From Hahella ganghwensis DSM 17046 (lineage in GTDB: Bacteria; Pseudomonadota; Gammaproteobacteria; Pseudomonadales; Oleiphilaceae): a DNA stretch of 64,000 nt. The notes below the pieces were generated by a model. The model was not told where the DNA came from and did no database searches. It was given only the letters and a program-made list of their open reading frames with translations. The DNA lies in contig NZ_AQXX01000129.1 of the NCBI RefSeq assembly GCF_000376785.1, forward strand, positions 51,098 through 115,097. The letters run 5' to 3'. This document shows, in pieces, positions 28,675 to 38,067 of this stretch. A program made the position numbers and the translations under genes. How positions within the stretch are numbered: the first letter of the stretch is position 1; the number at the start of each line of letters is the position of its first letter.

Positions 28675-29373
28675 ATGCGTCAAATTGTACTGGATACGGA
28701 GACTACGGGTCTTGAGCCATCACAGGGCCACCGTATTATAGAAATTGGTTGTGTTGAAATTGTCGACCGCAAACTGACAGGTAATCATTACCACGTTTAC
28801 ATTCGGCCAGACAGGGAAGTGGATGTCGAGGCATTTGAAGTTCATGGGATCTCAAATGAATTTCTGGCTGATAAACCCCGCTTTGCGCAAATTGCAGATG
28901 AATTTCTGAACTTTATCAAAGGGGCGGAGTTGGTGATACATAACGCAGCGTTTGACGTTGGGTTTATCGATCACGAGTTTGCGATGCTTGGTAGCCAATA
29001 CGGCAAAACGTCAGACCATTGTGGTGTGGTGGATACGCTGCTGATGGCTCGAAAAAAGCATCCAGGGCAAAAGAACAATCTTGATGCTCTATGTAAGCGG
29101 TACATGATTGATAACAGTCATCGCGAACTTCACGGAGCCTTGCTGGATTCCGAAATACTGGCGGAAGTCTACCTGGCTATGACCGGTGGCCAGACTGCTT
29201 TAATGCTGCATGGTAATGACGGTGATGGTGAAGAAACGGCGACCGAGATCAAAAGGCTGTCTGCAGATCGTCCGCCACTGAAAGTTATTCGAGCCACCGA
29301 GCAAGAGCTGTCGGCGCATAATGACAGGCTGGACGCCATAGACAATAGTCTTTGGCGACAATTGGAGAGTTGA
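28675..29373 (+). CDS. dnaQ: DNA polymerase III epsilon subunit (proofreading exonuclease)
   Basis: 3'-5' exonuclease of the replicative polymerase. It has 232 residues. Exo I is seen as LDTETTGL (Asp7, Glu9), Exo II as HNAAFDVGFIDHEF (Asp near 97), and Exo III epsilon as HRELHGALLDSEIL with the catalytic His and Asp. The C-terminal third contains the flexible tail that binds the alpha subunit, ending in IDNSLWRQLES. It is on the same strand as rnhA with a 46-nt gap and ends at a strong symmetric terminator. Confidence 0.97.
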   Translation: MRQIVLDTETTGLEPSQGHRIIEIGCVEIVDRKLTGNHYHVYIRPDREVDVEAFEVHGISNEFLADKPRFAQIADEFLNFIKGAELVIHNAAFDVGFIDHEFAMLGSQYGKTSDHCGVVDTLLMARKKHPGQKNNLDALCKRYMIDNSHRELHGALLDSEILAEVYLAMTGGQTALMLHGNDGDGEETATEIKRLSADRPPLKVIRATEQELSAHNDRLDAIDNSLWRQLES

Positions 29374-29415
29374 ATTCCGGACCTTGGATATCAAAGGATT
29401 CTGAATACCAAAAAC

Positions 29416-29444
29416 AAAAAAGGCGCTGAGTAAGCGCCTTTTTT
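29416..29444. terminator. Bidirectional terminator between dnaQ and nhaB
   Basis: Stem GGCGCT / AGCGCC with the loop GAGTA, flanked by an A-run and followed by TTTTTT. It serves the convergent dnaQ and nhaB genes. Confidence 0.92.
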
Positions 29445-29495
29445 ATGTCTGTGTCCCGTTCTGAGTAACGGTGAGAAGACTCTGAATGAATCGGA

Positions 29496-30995
29496 TTAAA
29501 GCGTCAAGTTAACCATTAACAGTCCAACGGCACCCATCACCACCGTGTAGGGGGCTGCCATGATGACCATTTTACCGTAGGACAGTCTGATCAACGGCGC
29601 AATGGCGGAAGTCAGCAGAAACAGGAATGCTGCCTGGCCGTTGGGGGTCGCCACGCTCGGCAGGTTGGTACCGGTGTTGATGGCCACAGCAAGTGCTTCA
29701 TAGTGCTCGCGGCTGATCTGGCCGGCATCAAAGACACGTTTGACTTCATCTATATAGACAGTGGCGACAAAAACGTTGTCACTGATCATAGAAAGTACAC
29801 CATTGGCGATAAAGAACATTGATGGCTGAGCTGATTCGTCCATGGCCAGCACCGCATTGATAATACCGGAAAACAGATGCTGTTCATGGATGACGCCGAC
29901 GATAGCAAAGAAGACTACCAGAAGCGCTGTAAACGGCAGGGCTTCTTCAAACGCTTTACCGATTTGGTGTTCTTCGATAATACCATTGGCAGAGGTTTGC
30001 AGAATGATGACCATCAGGCCGATCAGGCCGACAGCAGCCAGATGGAACGCCAGTGAAAGAATCAATATTCCCGCAACACATCCCTGAACAATCAGCTTGG
30101 CCTTCTGCTGCAGATGCATTTTCTTACTTTCTTCAGCGTTGAAGTCAGAGAGAATCTGTCTTACAGAGTCTGGTATGTTGGAACCATAGCCAAAGACCTT
30201 GGTCTTCTCCAGGATGTAGCAGGTAATCAGTCCTGCTACCAATACCGGCATAGTGATCGGGGCCATAACGGTAAAGAACTGAATGAAGTCCCAGCCCAGC
30301 TTGTCAGCGATCAACAGGTTTTGAGGCTCGCCGACCTGAGTGCAGACACCACCCAATGCTGTTCCCACCGCACCATGCATCAGCAGGCTGCGCAGAAATG
30401 CCCGAAACTGTTCGAGGTCTTCTTTAAGGTCCTGTTGTACCAGTTGATCATCGCCATGATCATGGTCGTGGCCAAAGTGCTTGCCCGACGCCACTTTGTG
30501 GTAGACGGAGTAAAAACCAACTGCCACGCTGATAATAACCGCGGTAACAGTCAATGCGTCGAGAAAGGCAGAGAGTACGGCAGAGACTAGACTGAATAGC
30601 AGAGAAAGGGTGGCTTTGGAGCGAACATTTAGTAGAATTTTGGTGAAGACATATAGCAGCAGGTCTTTCATGAAGTAGATGCCGGCTACCATAAATACCA
30701 GTAGCAGGATAACTTCGAGATTGCCAGAGACCTCATGATATACGACTTCTGGGCTGACCATGCCGATTACGACAGCTTCGAGTGCCAGCAGTCCTCCAGG
30801 TTGAAGTGGATAACACTTCAGGGCCAGGGCCAGAGTGAATATAAACTCAACAATTAACAGCCAGCCCGCCATATAGGGGCTGATCAGGAAGAGGATCGGA
30901 TTGATCATCAAGAAGGCAAAGATGGTTTTTTTATACCATCCGGGGGCATGCCCGAGGTAGTTGTTGTAAAACGCCTGTGATAGGGTCGTCACCAT
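29496..30995 (-). CDS. nhaB: Sodium/proton antiporter NhaB
   Basis: Inner-membrane antiporter that expels Na+ in exchange for protons, important in salty or alkaline media. It has 499 residues and about twelve membrane segments. Seen are [12 protein letters not shown] at the N-terminus, [45 protein letters not shown] and [12 protein letters not shown] with [18 protein letters not shown], all characteristic of NhaB. The cytoplasmic loop at about 172-188 is strongly His/Asp-rich ([14 protein letters not shown]), which is unusual and could bind metal or sense pH. It is transcribed alone, divergent from fimL. Confidence 0.96.
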   Translation of the reverse strand: MVTTLSQAFYNNYLGHAPGWYKKTIFAFLMINPILFLISPYMAGWLLIVEFIFTLALALKCYPLQPGGLLALEAVVIGMVSPEVVYHEVSGNLEVILLLVFMVAGIYFMKDLLLYVFTKILLNVRSKATLSLLFSLVSAVLSAFLDALTVTAVIISVAVGFYSVYHKVASGKHFGHDHDHGDDQLVQQDLKEDLEQFRAFLRSLLMHGAVGTALGGVCTQVGEPQNLLIADKLGWDFIQFFTVMAPITMPVLVAGLITCYILEKTKVFGYGSNIPDSVRQILSDFNAEESKKMHLQQKAKLIVQGCVAGILILSLAFHLAAVGLIGLMVIILQTSANGIIEEHQIGKAFEEALPFTALLVVFFAIVGVIHEQHLFSGIINAVLAMDESAQPSMFFIANGVLSMISDNVFVATVYIDEVKRVFDAGQISREHYEALAVAINTGTNLPSVATPNGQAAFLFLLTSAIAPLIRLSYGKMVIMAAPYTVVMGAVGLLMVNLTL

Positions 30996-31330
30996 AACAG
31001 TTTGTTCCTTAGGTTAAAACGGATGTCACAGCGAGTGAAAAAACCTGAAAGAAAAACAATAATTAAGAAGACTGTTTTCTTATGGTTATTCTCAAATCAG
31101 CTAAAATAGTCGAAGCGAATCGAAGAAATAATCTGGGGGGGGTCACTGAACCGCGCGTGCGGAGTTTACCAAAATATCGACACATTGCAGCAAATAATTG
31201 AAACACCCAATTTCTTGTTTAACTTGAAAATTGTGTTATAAGTTAGTAATTACAGGGCGCTTTTTGCCAATTTTAACACCGTTAATGTATCAATATTGAC
31301 CAGCTCCGCAGGGTTTTAAGGGCAGGGTAT
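30996..31330. promoter_or_regulatory. Divergent control region nhaB/fimL with a candidate fimL promoter
   Basis: 335 nt without a gene. Near its right side a TTGAAA hexamer (31224-31229) and a TAATTA hexamer (31247-31252) are 17 nt apart, a reasonable sigma-70 arrangement about 80 nt before the fimL start. A run of eight G residues (31135-31142) next to a CCGC/GCGG inverted repeat lies in the middle. No repressor site could be assigned. Confidence 0.4.
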
Positions 31331-33028
31331 ATGGCTGACGCGACAATAGCCGCGAAGAAATCAACATCATTTGATCTGGTAGAAAAGGAAATCAGCAACA
31401 CAATTGAGCAGGCTGAATTAAGTCTTGAACGTTTTCAGGAAAACCGTGAAAGTGGTGAAGATTTACAGAACTGCATCGATTTTCTAAACCAGTTGCGAGG
31501 CATCTTCACTCTGATTGAGTTGCAGGGTGGGACCATCTTGTGCCAGGAATCTGTGGCAATTGCCAATGAGGTTCCTGTTGGCGCCAGTGAAGACAAGAAC
31601 AGTCTTCTGGCGTCCCTCAGTCAGGCGTTATTTATATTACGCCGTTATGTGGAGTACTACGATCGCCGCCGGGAAGATCATCCAGAATTACTACTCGATA
31701 TTATCAACAGTCTCAGGCAGGCAAGAAATGCTAAGCCTTTGCCTGATAGCTACTTCTTTGACGTGGAATTTCAGCGGGTAACACCAAAACCATTGTCAGA
31801 TACCTCGATTCAACCGGAAGTCTTCGAATACAGAAGTCGTCGGCTCCGGCACATGTATCAGGTTGGCTTGGTCAGCCTGTTGAAAAAGACAGAACGCGAT
31901 GTCGGTTTCAAGCTTATGAACCGCGCCGCTGACGGATTTGCCAAATTGTGCAAAGGTTCGTCTATTGCCGAGCTTTGGAAGCTGACCAGTTTGGCTTCCA
32001 GGCTTATGTTAAGAAACAACATGACGCTGACCGGCACACGCCAGCGAGTCTTTATGAAGCTGGAAAGATATACCCGGGAAATGGTAAAGCTGGGTAAAGT
32101 TGCCACCGCGAAAACGATTTCGGAAACGGTGGCGAAAGATCTGGTGTATATCATTGCCCTGAGTGGCGACCGTTCTGAGAAGATCCGTGAGGTGTTGGCT
32201 GGTTTTCAGGTGGCACCGTTGGATTTTGATGAACCTAAACTGGTCGCTCACCGCAGTCTTTTGATGGGGCCTGGTAGTGACGTGCTGAGTTCTCTGGCGA
32301 AGGCTCTGCATGAAGAAATCAGTCATATCAAGGACAAGCTTGATATCATCGAGCGGGGCATTGATTCGGATGATACCGGTCTGCAGCAGATTTCCGACAG
32401 TCTAGGTAAGCTGGCCGATACTTTGACCATGCTGGACCTGAAAAGGCTCAGCGATTTGGCGAAAGGACTGCGCAGCAAGTTGCAGGAATGGAGCAAGACA
32501 GGCAAACAGCCCGGTGATAATGAACTGATGCTCATTGCTGATTCCGTTTTGAACATTGAGCAGGCGGTTTCCCAGCTGGAAGACGAAGGTCTGACTTTTG
32601 AAACGGATAAAATCGCCGAACAAAAATCAGATATACAATCCAGTCCCTATCTGACGGAGGCGCATATCGTCGTCGTTGGTGAGTCCCAGGCAGGTCTGGC
32701 GCTGGCGAAACGTTCGATTACCGCTTACCTTGAATCCAGTGGTGATAAGCTGCATCTGGCCAATATTCAGAGTGTTCTGGATGGAGTGCTGGGGGCGCTC
32801 GTCATGATCGAGCAGACTCGTGCTGCGAAAGTACTTCAGTCAATGGCCAGGTGTATTGAGGAGAAACTGCTCCGGAGTGACACCAAGCCAGAGGACCATC
32901 TGCTGGAAACCCTGGCGGATGCATTGACTTCACTCGAATATTACGTAGATAGCCTCGGACGCAATTCGGAGGGGAATGCTGAACTTCTGTCTTTGGCAGA
33001 AGAAAGTGTTAATTCTCTGGGATACTGA
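31331..33028 (+). CDS. fimL: FimL-like protein (ChpA N-terminal homologue)
   Basis: A 565-residue soluble protein resembling the N-terminal part of the chemosensory kinase ChpA, with Hpt-like helical domains that lack the phosphorylatable histidine. In Pseudomonas aeruginosa FimL promotes twitching and raises cAMP by linking the Pil-Chp system to the adenylate cyclase CyaB. Seen: EKEISNTIEQAELSLERFQENR at the N-terminus, CIDFLNQLRGIFTLIELQGG, the SLSQALFILRRYVEYYDRRRED block and LLDIINSLRQARNAKPLPDSYFF, all in the order expected. The second half has long amphipathic helices and a repeat of the Hpt pattern (SVLDGVLGALVMIEQTRAAKVLQSM). The neighbourhood nhaB-fimL also matches Pseudomonas, from memory. 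A type IV pilus role is inferred. Confidence 0.85.
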   Translation: MADATIAAKKSTSFDLVEKEISNTIEQAELSLERFQENRESGEDLQNCIDFLNQLRGIFTLIELQGGTILCQESVAIANEVPVGASEDKNSLLASLSQALFILRRYVEYYDRRREDHPELLLDIINSLRQARNAKPLPDSYFFDVEFQRVTPKPLSDTSIQPEVFEYRSRRLRHMYQVGLVSLLKKTERDVGFKLMNRAADGFAKLCKGSSIAELWKLTSLASRLMLRNNMTLTGTRQRVFMKLERYTREMVKLGKVATAKTISETVAKDLVYIIALSGDRSEKIREVLAGFQVAPLDFDEPKLVAHRSLLMGPGSDVLSSLAKALHEEISHIKDKLDIIERGIDSDDTGLQQISDSLGKLADTLTMLDLKRLSDLAKGLRSKLQEWSKTGKQPGDNELMLIADSVLNIEQAVSQLEDEGLTFETDKIAEQKSDIQSSPYLTEAHIVVVGESQAGLALAKRSITAYLESSGDKLHLANIQSVLDGVLGALVMIEQTRAAKVLQSMARCIEEKLLRSDTKPEDHLLETLADALTSLEYYVDSLGRNSEGNAELLSLAEESVNSLGY

Positions 33029-33106
33029 GCGCGATCCTCGGCCTGTGGCGGTACTCGGGAAGGGTGATGTCGTTCTTGTCCGGAGCTGATACACCAGGAT
33101 ACCGTC

Positions 33107-33757
33107 ATGCTCTATTCCATCGTTAGTGCGATCCTGATCACCATAGCTATTATGATTGGAATCGGAGCGGTCTGGACTATGATCCGCCGCTCCTGGTTTA
33201 TGACCTGGATAAAAGGCAGTCTAGCGCTCGCAGTGGTTGCCATGGCTGTTCTGCTGGTTCTGCTGGCGGTTGATTTGATTCAGTTCAAAAGCTTTCAGGC
33301 CGACGTGCCTGTGGCGAAGGTCAAGCTTAAGCGTCTGGGAGAGCAACAATTCCAAATGCTAATGGAAATTCCCGAGGAAGATGTTCAGGAGTTTGTTCTG
33401 TCAGGGGATTTGTGGCAGTTGGATGCGAGGCTGATTACTTGGTATGGGCCTTTGGCCGCTGTGGGAATGCGTCCCGGCTATCGCTTTGAGCGGGTCAGCG
33501 GACGCTATTACTCATTAGAGCAGGAGCAGAAGGCGGAAAGGACCGTATATGCCGTTGATCATATTGATACCGGGGTGGATTTTTGGGAATGGCTCCTCCA
33601 TTCAGATAAGTTGCCTTGGGTAAAAGCCAGGTATGGTAGTGCGACCTTTTTGCCCATGAAGGACGGGGCTGAATTTTCGATTGCTGTGGGGGTGGACGGT
33701 TTGGTGGCAAAGCCAGTTAATAGTCAGGCTGTGGAAGCAATCCAGGACTGGAATTAA
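33107..33757 (+). CDS. Conserved membrane protein, function unknown
   Basis: A 216-residue protein with two N-terminal membrane helices (about 5-27 and 36-61) and a periplasmic domain of about 155 residues. The soluble part has VAKVKLKRLGEQQFQMLMEIPEEDVQEFVLSGDLWQLDARLITW and VDFWEWLLHSDKLPWVKARYGSATFLPM. Related proteins are often labelled as multidrug or cation transporters in databases, but two helices and a globular domain do not look like a transporter. It follows fimL by 78 nt on the same strand and ends at a terminator. I do not assign a function. Confidence 0.8.
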   Translation: MLYSIVSAILITIAIMIGIGAVWTMIRRSWFMTWIKGSLALAVVAMAVLLVLLAVDLIQFKSFQADVPVAKVKLKRLGEQQFQMLMEIPEEDVQEFVLSGDLWQLDARLITWYGPLAAVGMRPGYRFERVSGRYYSLEQEQKAERTVYAVDHIDTGVDFWEWLLHSDKLPWVKARYGSATFLPMKDGAEFSIAVGVDGLVAKPVNSQAVEAIQDWN

Positions 33758-33785
33758 AAAAAAGCGCCGTTAAGGCGCTTTTTTA
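33756..33785. terminator. Bidirectional terminator between membrane protein and SCP2 genes
   Basis: Stem AAGCGCC / GGCGCTT with the loop GTTAA, flanked by an A-run and a T-run. It directly follows the stop codon of the membrane protein gene and serves the convergent SCP2 gene. Confidence 0.92.
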
Positions 33786-33801
33786 AGAGGTAATCCGAAG
33801 A

Positions 33802-34116
33802 TTAACTGATGCTGAAAAGCTCACCCAGCTTCATCGCCAGCATCATGTCACCTTCTGCGCGCAGTTGGCCAGCCATAAATGCCTGCATACCGTCAGTTTC
33901 ACCGCTCACAATGCCTTGCAGAGTTTCAGAGTTCATGATCAGGGTAACGGAAGGATCGTCGTGGTTACCTTCAGTCAGATCGCATGAGCCATCTTTTACT
34001 ACCAGGTGATAGTTATCTGCATCTTCGATGTCAAACTGGAACACCAGGTCGAGACCGGAAGCGGCGTCAGCGTTGAAATTGTCTTTCAGCTTCTGAAAAA
34101 TTTGTGCAACAGGCAT
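33802..34116 (-). CDS. SCP2 sterol-binding domain protein
   Basis: A 104-residue stand-alone SCP2 domain, a hydrophobic lipid-binding fold. Seen are the N-terminal helix VAQIFQKLKDNFNADAA, the strand pair LVFQFDIEDADNYHLVVKDG, a TLIMNSETLQGIVSGETDGMQAF segment, and the C-terminal RAEGDMMLAMKLGELF helix. These are the usual elements of bacterial SCP2 proteins, which may carry lipids or acyl-CoAs. No partner gene is adjacent except the terminator and the distant sohB. The role in the cell is not established. Confidence 0.9.
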   Translation of the reverse strand: MPVAQIFQKLKDNFNADAASGLDLVFQFDIEDADNYHLVVKDGSCDLTEGNHDDPSVTLIMNSETLQGIVSGETDGMQAFMAGQLRAEGDMMLAMKLGELFSIS

Positions 34117-34509
34117 AGTACGTTCCCTTTAATTGTTAGGACTCAGTTGTTGTAACCGGACATACGTCAGGTGCCGCTGAAATGAGATATCGCAAAAACA
34201 TTGTGTTTCTAAACATTTTTCATGGCCGAGCATGAAAAACACCTCTAACAGCATCGAGGCTTGAATGTAGGGGCTTTGGAAAGCTGTGTCAACAGTTAAT
34301 CGAACGCTTGTTTGAATTTTTGTGAAAAGACCTCATTTATAACGTCAGCCTATGGGTCCAGCAGTATATTCTGCGATAACAGACCCTGATGATCATCAAA
34401 CACTTAAGTTCCTCGTCATAGTCTGTAAAATGGCGGACGTTGATAGGTAAAAGTTTAGTTCTACCTGCAGATTTGGAAATTTTGTCAGTCTTATTCAGGA
34501 GTAAAAGCG
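34117..34509. promoter_or_regulatory. Divergent control region SCP2/sohB with a palindrome
   Basis: 393 nt with no gene. It contains an AT-rich inverted repeat at 34216-34239 (listed separately), and the sohB ribosome site AGGAGT about 7 nt before its TTG start. A TGTAAAAT sequence near 34425 could be part of a sohB promoter, but the -35 match is weak. Confidence 0.4.
34216..34239. repeat. Perfect AT-rich inverted repeat upstream of SCP2
   Basis: TTTTTCATG and CATGAAAAA separated by GCCGAG. It lies 100 nt upstream of the SCP2 start. It could be a dimeric regulator site or an RNA hairpin in the leader. A T-run follows it on the minus strand only weakly, so termination is less likely. Confidence 0.55.
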
Positions 34510-35571
34510 TTGGAGTTCTTAACCGACTATGGTCTGTTTCTCGCTAAATCCGTCACTTTAGTTGTGGCAATTCTATTTATTGTCGGTTCACTGGTGGCCT
34601 TGGGGCAGAAACAAAAAAAACAACACGATGGTGATATCGAAATTACGCATCTCAACGACAGGTTGAAAAAATTCAAGCAGTCACTTGAGCATTCCATATT
34701 GAGTAAGGAATTAATCAAGTCCCGCGAAAAAGCCCGCAAGAAGGAGGAGAAAGCGCGAGCCAAGGCGGAGAAAGAAAGCAGGAAAGCAGGAAAAGGAAAT
34801 CCCCTGGAGGAAAACGACGACAAGCAGCGGGTTTTCGTTATGGATTTTGATGGGGATATTAAAGCTTCGGAAGTATCCAGATTACGTGAGGAGATTACCG
34901 CCGTTCTGACGCTTGCTGGTGATAAAGATGAAGTGGTTATCCGCCTTGAGAGTCCGGGAGGAATGGTTCACGGGTATGGCTTGGCTGCATCACAGTTGGA
35001 GCGTATCCGCCAGAAGAATATTCCGTTAACGGTGTGTGTTGATAAAGTGGCAGCCAGTGGTGGATACCTGATGGCTTGTCTCGCCAATAAGATCGTGGCA
35101 GCTCCTTTTTCAATTATTGGTTCAATTGGTGTGGTGGCTCAGTTGCCAAACTTCCACCGCCTGCTTAAGAAGCACGACATCGACTTTGAGGTTCTGACGG
35201 CCGGTGAATACAAGCGGACCCTGACAGTTTTCGGTGAGAATACCGAGAAAGGTCGACAAAAGTTTGTGGAAGACCTGGAAGAGACTCACGTATTGTTCAA
35301 GGAATTTGTGAATGAACATCGCCCACAGGTGGATATTGATGAAGTCTCCAAAGGCGAGATCTGGTATGGCAGGAGAGCGAAGGAAAGATTGCTGGTAGAC
35401 GAGATTATGACAAGCGATGACTATCTATCCAGTAAGTGCGATCAGGCTGACGTGTATCTAGTGCATTATCTGGAAAAGAAAAGCCTGGCAGAAAAAGTTG
35501 GGTTGTCAGTTGCTAAAGCGGCGGAGACGTTAGCCCTAAAAGTAGCTAAACTCAGTAGTAGCAAAGTTTAA
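34510..35571 (+). CDS. sohB: Protease SohB (peptidase family S49)
   Basis: Inner-membrane serine protease related to signal peptide peptidase SppA. It has 353 residues with an N-terminal membrane segment (about 8-30) and a lysine-rich charged linker (about 65-105). The S49 domain has nucleophile Ser183 in DKVAASGGYLMA and the general base Lys235 in GEYKRTLTVFG. The start is TTG; it is preferred because AGGAGT sits 7 nt upstream and no ATG precedes it in a sensible place. It is followed after 38 nt by an oxidoreductase gene on the same strand, the same pairing as in Pseudomonas from memory. Confidence 0.94.
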   Translation: MEFLTDYGLFLAKSVTLVVAILFIVGSLVALGQKQKKQHDGDIEITHLNDRLKKFKQSLEHSILSKELIKSREKARKKEEKARAKAEKESRKAGKGNPLEENDDKQRVFVMDFDGDIKASEVSRLREEITAVLTLAGDKDEVVIRLESPGGMVHGYGLAASQLERIRQKNIPLTVCVDKVAASGGYLMACLANKIVAAPFSIIGSIGVVAQLPNFHRLLKKHDIDFEVLTAGEYKRTLTVFGENTEKGRQKFVEDLEETHVLFKEFVNEHRPQVDIDEVSKGEIWYGRRAKERLLVDEIMTSDDYLSSKCDQADVYLVHYLEKKSLAEKVGLSVAKAAETLALKVAKLSSSKV

Positions 35572-35609
35572 ATGGAAAGGCTTGGAAGAGTCCTGACGAG
35601 GTTTGAGTA

Positions 35610-36614
35610 ATGGCGGCGGAGAGCGGCTTCAGAGCATTGAGAGCAGTCGAAAAAAGTGAGGGTTTTTTTGTAACCGAAATTCAGGAAATGCCTTTTGACT
35701 CACTTCCGGATCATGATGTCCTGATTAAGGTTCATTATTCTTCTCTCAATTTCAAAGATGCACTCTCCGCTCATGGGCACCGGGGTGTTACTCGGAAGTT
35801 TCCTCATACTCCCGGTATTGATGCGGCGGGTATAGTCGTTGAATCAAGATCCGGAGCCTTCACGGCGGGGGATGAAGTCCTGGTGACAGGTTATGATCTG
35901 GGAATGAATACCCCAGGAGGGTTTGGTGAATACATCAGGGTTCCTTCAGAGTGGGTGATTCGTAAGCCTGCCCGTCATGATCTGCGTTATTACATGGTGT
36001 TGGGCACCGCGGGTTTGACAGCGGGGTTGTCTGTAGAGCGTCTGGCGACGACTGTGAGGCCTGAAGATGGACAGATTCTGGTCACCGGGGCAACCGGTGG
36101 TGTGGGGTCCATTGCTGTTGCTCTGCTTGCAAAGCTGGGTTATGAAGCCGTGGCTCTGACCAGTAAGGTTGATCACAGCGATATGCTGGTCCGTCTGGGG
36201 GCTCATAGGATTGTCGATCGCTCCTATGTTGAGGACCTGCCTGATAACAAGGCACTTTATAAGGAAACTTGGGCAGGGGTAGTGGATACAGTAGGCGGTA
36301 CGTTGTTTTCAAAAGCCATGAAAGCGATTCATCACAGTGGTGCCGCTACCACTTGTGGAATGGTGGCGGGAACAGAAGTATCGACGACCATCTTTCCTTT
36401 TATTCTGAGAGGGATTTCGGTGTTCGGTATCGATTCAGTGGAAATCTCCAGAAGCCGTAAAGAGCATATCTGGCACTTGTTTGATAATGAATGGGCGCTG
36501 ACGAATCTGGATAGTCTGTCACATGACATTTCATTGGAGGAACTGCCAGCGGCCATAGAGAAGATTCACATGGGGAAAATGCTGGGGCGCATGGTGCTGA
36601 AGCATATTCTATAA
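35610..36614 (+). CDS. YhdH/AcuI-type NADPH-dependent quinone oxidoreductase / acrylyl-CoA reductase
   Basis: Medium-chain dehydrogenase/reductase without the catalytic zinc, 334 residues. Members of this group (E. coli YhdH, Rhodobacter AcuI) reduce acrylyl-CoA to propionyl-CoA. Seen are HYSSLNFKDALSAHGHRGVTRKFPHTPGIDAAG, GYDLGMNTPGGFGEYIRVPSEWV, the nucleotide motif VTGATGGVGSIAV (about 151-163) and IFPFILRGISVFGIDSVE. The exact substrate is not certain; AcuI-like activity would detoxify acrylyl-CoA from DMSP or 3-hydroxypropionate metabolism. It is co-directional with sohB and ends at a terminator shared with the antiporter gene. Confidence 0.9.
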   Translation: MAAESGFRALRAVEKSEGFFVTEIQEMPFDSLPDHDVLIKVHYSSLNFKDALSAHGHRGVTRKFPHTPGIDAAGIVVESRSGAFTAGDEVLVTGYDLGMNTPGGFGEYIRVPSEWVIRKPARHDLRYYMVLGTAGLTAGLSVERLATTVRPEDGQILVTGATGGVGSIAVALLAKLGYEAVALTSKVDHSDMLVRLGAHRIVDRSYVEDLPDNKALYKETWAGVVDTVGGTLFSKAMKAIHHSGAATTCGMVAGTEVSTTIFPFILRGISVFGIDSVEISRSRKEHIWHLFDNEWALTNLDSLSHDISLEELPAAIEKIHMGKMLGRMVLKHIL

Positions 36615-36634
36615 ATTTGGCGTCAGGTAGTTAA

Positions 36635-36663
36635 AAAATGGGGCGATAAGTTGCCCCATTTTG
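36635..36663. terminator. Bidirectional terminator after the YhdH/AcuI-type gene
   Basis: Stem AATGGGGC / GCCCCATT with an 8-nt loop, with an A-run on one side and TTTT on the other. It lies between convergent genes. Confidence 0.88.
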
Positions 36664-36682
36664 GGTTGGATTCCTGATTCTT

Positions 36683-37846
36683 TTAATCTCTTCTTAATCT
36701 GTCCGAGATAGCAATGGGGCTCTGGAAGTTCAATACCACGACATAGGATGAAAGCATAAACATTAGGATTGCTGTGCTTTGTATCAGCATGGAAGCTTTT
36801 TCGCCGATCATATTTTGAGATACCGCCATAAAAGAAATCAGTAGAGAAAATTCACTGATCTGGCCTAGTCGGAAACCTATTTCCCACGAGTCTTTGCGCT
36901 CTTCTTTTACCATTCTTAACAGTCCGTAAAAAATGGTTGGCTTCGCTGCCAGTAACACGAGTGACAGGATCAGTGCTGGAATTGCCACATCCGGGAGTAA
37001 GGCGATATTCAGACTGGCTCCGAGAGAGAAGAAAAACAGCACGAGAAAGAAGTCCCGCAAGGGTTTCAGGCTTTCCGCGATATATTGTGATATGGGGCTG
37101 GTAGCTATAGTGACACCGGCGATAAAAGCGCCTATTTCCAATGAGAGACCTGCTGCTTTGGCAATCTCAGCGACACCCAGGCACCAGCCAATCGCGAGCA
37201 GAAAGACATATTCATGAAACCGGTCGAACTTGGCGAACAGTTTCAGAAGAATATATTTTACGACCAGATATGCCCCGCCAATGATTAGTGGTAGTGCGAG
37301 GAAAGTCAGTGTAAGACTTCCGGCAGACAGGTCTTTGTCTCCCGCGGCCAGGACAAGCAGTGCAATGATGGCAATGAGGTCCTGGACTAACAGCAGGCCC
37401 ACCACCAACTCGCCGACGTGGCGGTGGTGAAGGACGGTCGTGGGTAGAAGTTTGATGCCGATGATGGTGCTGGAAAAAGTGACGGCAATGGCGACAACCA
37501 TGGCTTCTGTTTGAGTGAAGCCACTGCCCAGGGCGACTGAATAACCGATGGCGGCAAACAGCAGTGAGCTGACAAATGCCACAATGGTCGCCTTTCTCAG
37601 CACATGAAGCAGGGCGGAGGGTTGCATATCCAGCCCTAACAGAAACAGCAGGAAGATGATGCCAATTTCTGCGATATTGGAAAGCAGCTTTAAATTGTCG
37701 ATGAGTGAGAAACCCGATGGTCCGACCATAGCGCCAAGAACGATATAGGCGAGAATCAGTGGCTGTCTTGTCAGTAGTGCCAGGGATGCAAGAACAGCGG
37801 CGCCCGAAAAAATCAGAAAAAAGGAATAGACGATATTGATATCCAT
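36683..37846 (-). CDS. Monovalent cation:proton antiporter-2 family protein (Kef-like, no RCK domain)
   Basis: Inner-membrane antiporter of the CPA2 family, 387 residues with about twelve helices. Seen are ILAYIVLGAMVGPSGFSLI, ISNIAEIGIIFLLFLLGLDM-like helix 3, a central helix with TQTEAMVVAIAVTFSSTIIGIKLL, LVVGLLLVQDLIAIIALL, and GLSLEIGAFIAGVTIA. The protein stops right after the membrane part, so it lacks the C-terminal TrkA-N/RCK nucleotide-binding domain found in KefB and KefC. Substrate may be K+ or Na+, which cannot be told from sequence. It is monocistronic. Confidence 0.88.
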   Translation of the reverse strand: MDINIVYSFFLIFSGAAVLASLALLTRQPLILAYIVLGAMVGPSGFSLIDNLKLLSNIAEIGIIFLLFLLGLDMQPSALLHVLRKATIVAFVSSLLFAAIGYSVALGSGFTQTEAMVVAIAVTFSSTIIGIKLLPTTVLHHRHVGELVVGLLLVQDLIAIIALLVLAAGDKDLSAGSLTLTFLALPLIIGGAYLVVKYILLKLFAKFDRFHEYVFLLAIGWCLGVAEIAKAAGLSLEIGAFIAGVTIATSPISQYIAESLKPLRDFFLVLFFFSLGASLNIALLPDVAIPALILSLVLLAAKPTIFYGLLRMVKEERKDSWEIGFRLGQISEFSLLISFMAVSQNMIGEKASMLIQSTAILMFMLSSYVVVLNFQSPIAISDRLRRD

Positions 37847-38028
37847 GACCAGTCCGCTACAGGGTGTATAGTAAGGTTATAAGCAGCCGGGAAAGCTGTC
37901 AAAGCCCATTGCTGAACTCAGGTTTCGGTATTCTACAGAATACATAACGCTAAATGTTAGTGGATCTGATGATTAAAAAGACGTTGAAGGAAAATAGAAG
38001 ATCTGAGTTGTAGAGTATCTAAAACAAA

Positions 38029-38060
38029 TAAAAAAGGCAGATAAAAATCTGCCTTTTTTG
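38029..38060. terminator. Intrinsic terminator after the DUF934 gene
   Basis: Perfect 12-bp stem AAAAAGGCAGAT / ATCTGCCTTTTT with an AAAA loop. On the minus strand it directly follows the DUF934 stop and has a T-run. Confidence 0.92.
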
Positions 38061-38067
38061 CTGAAGA

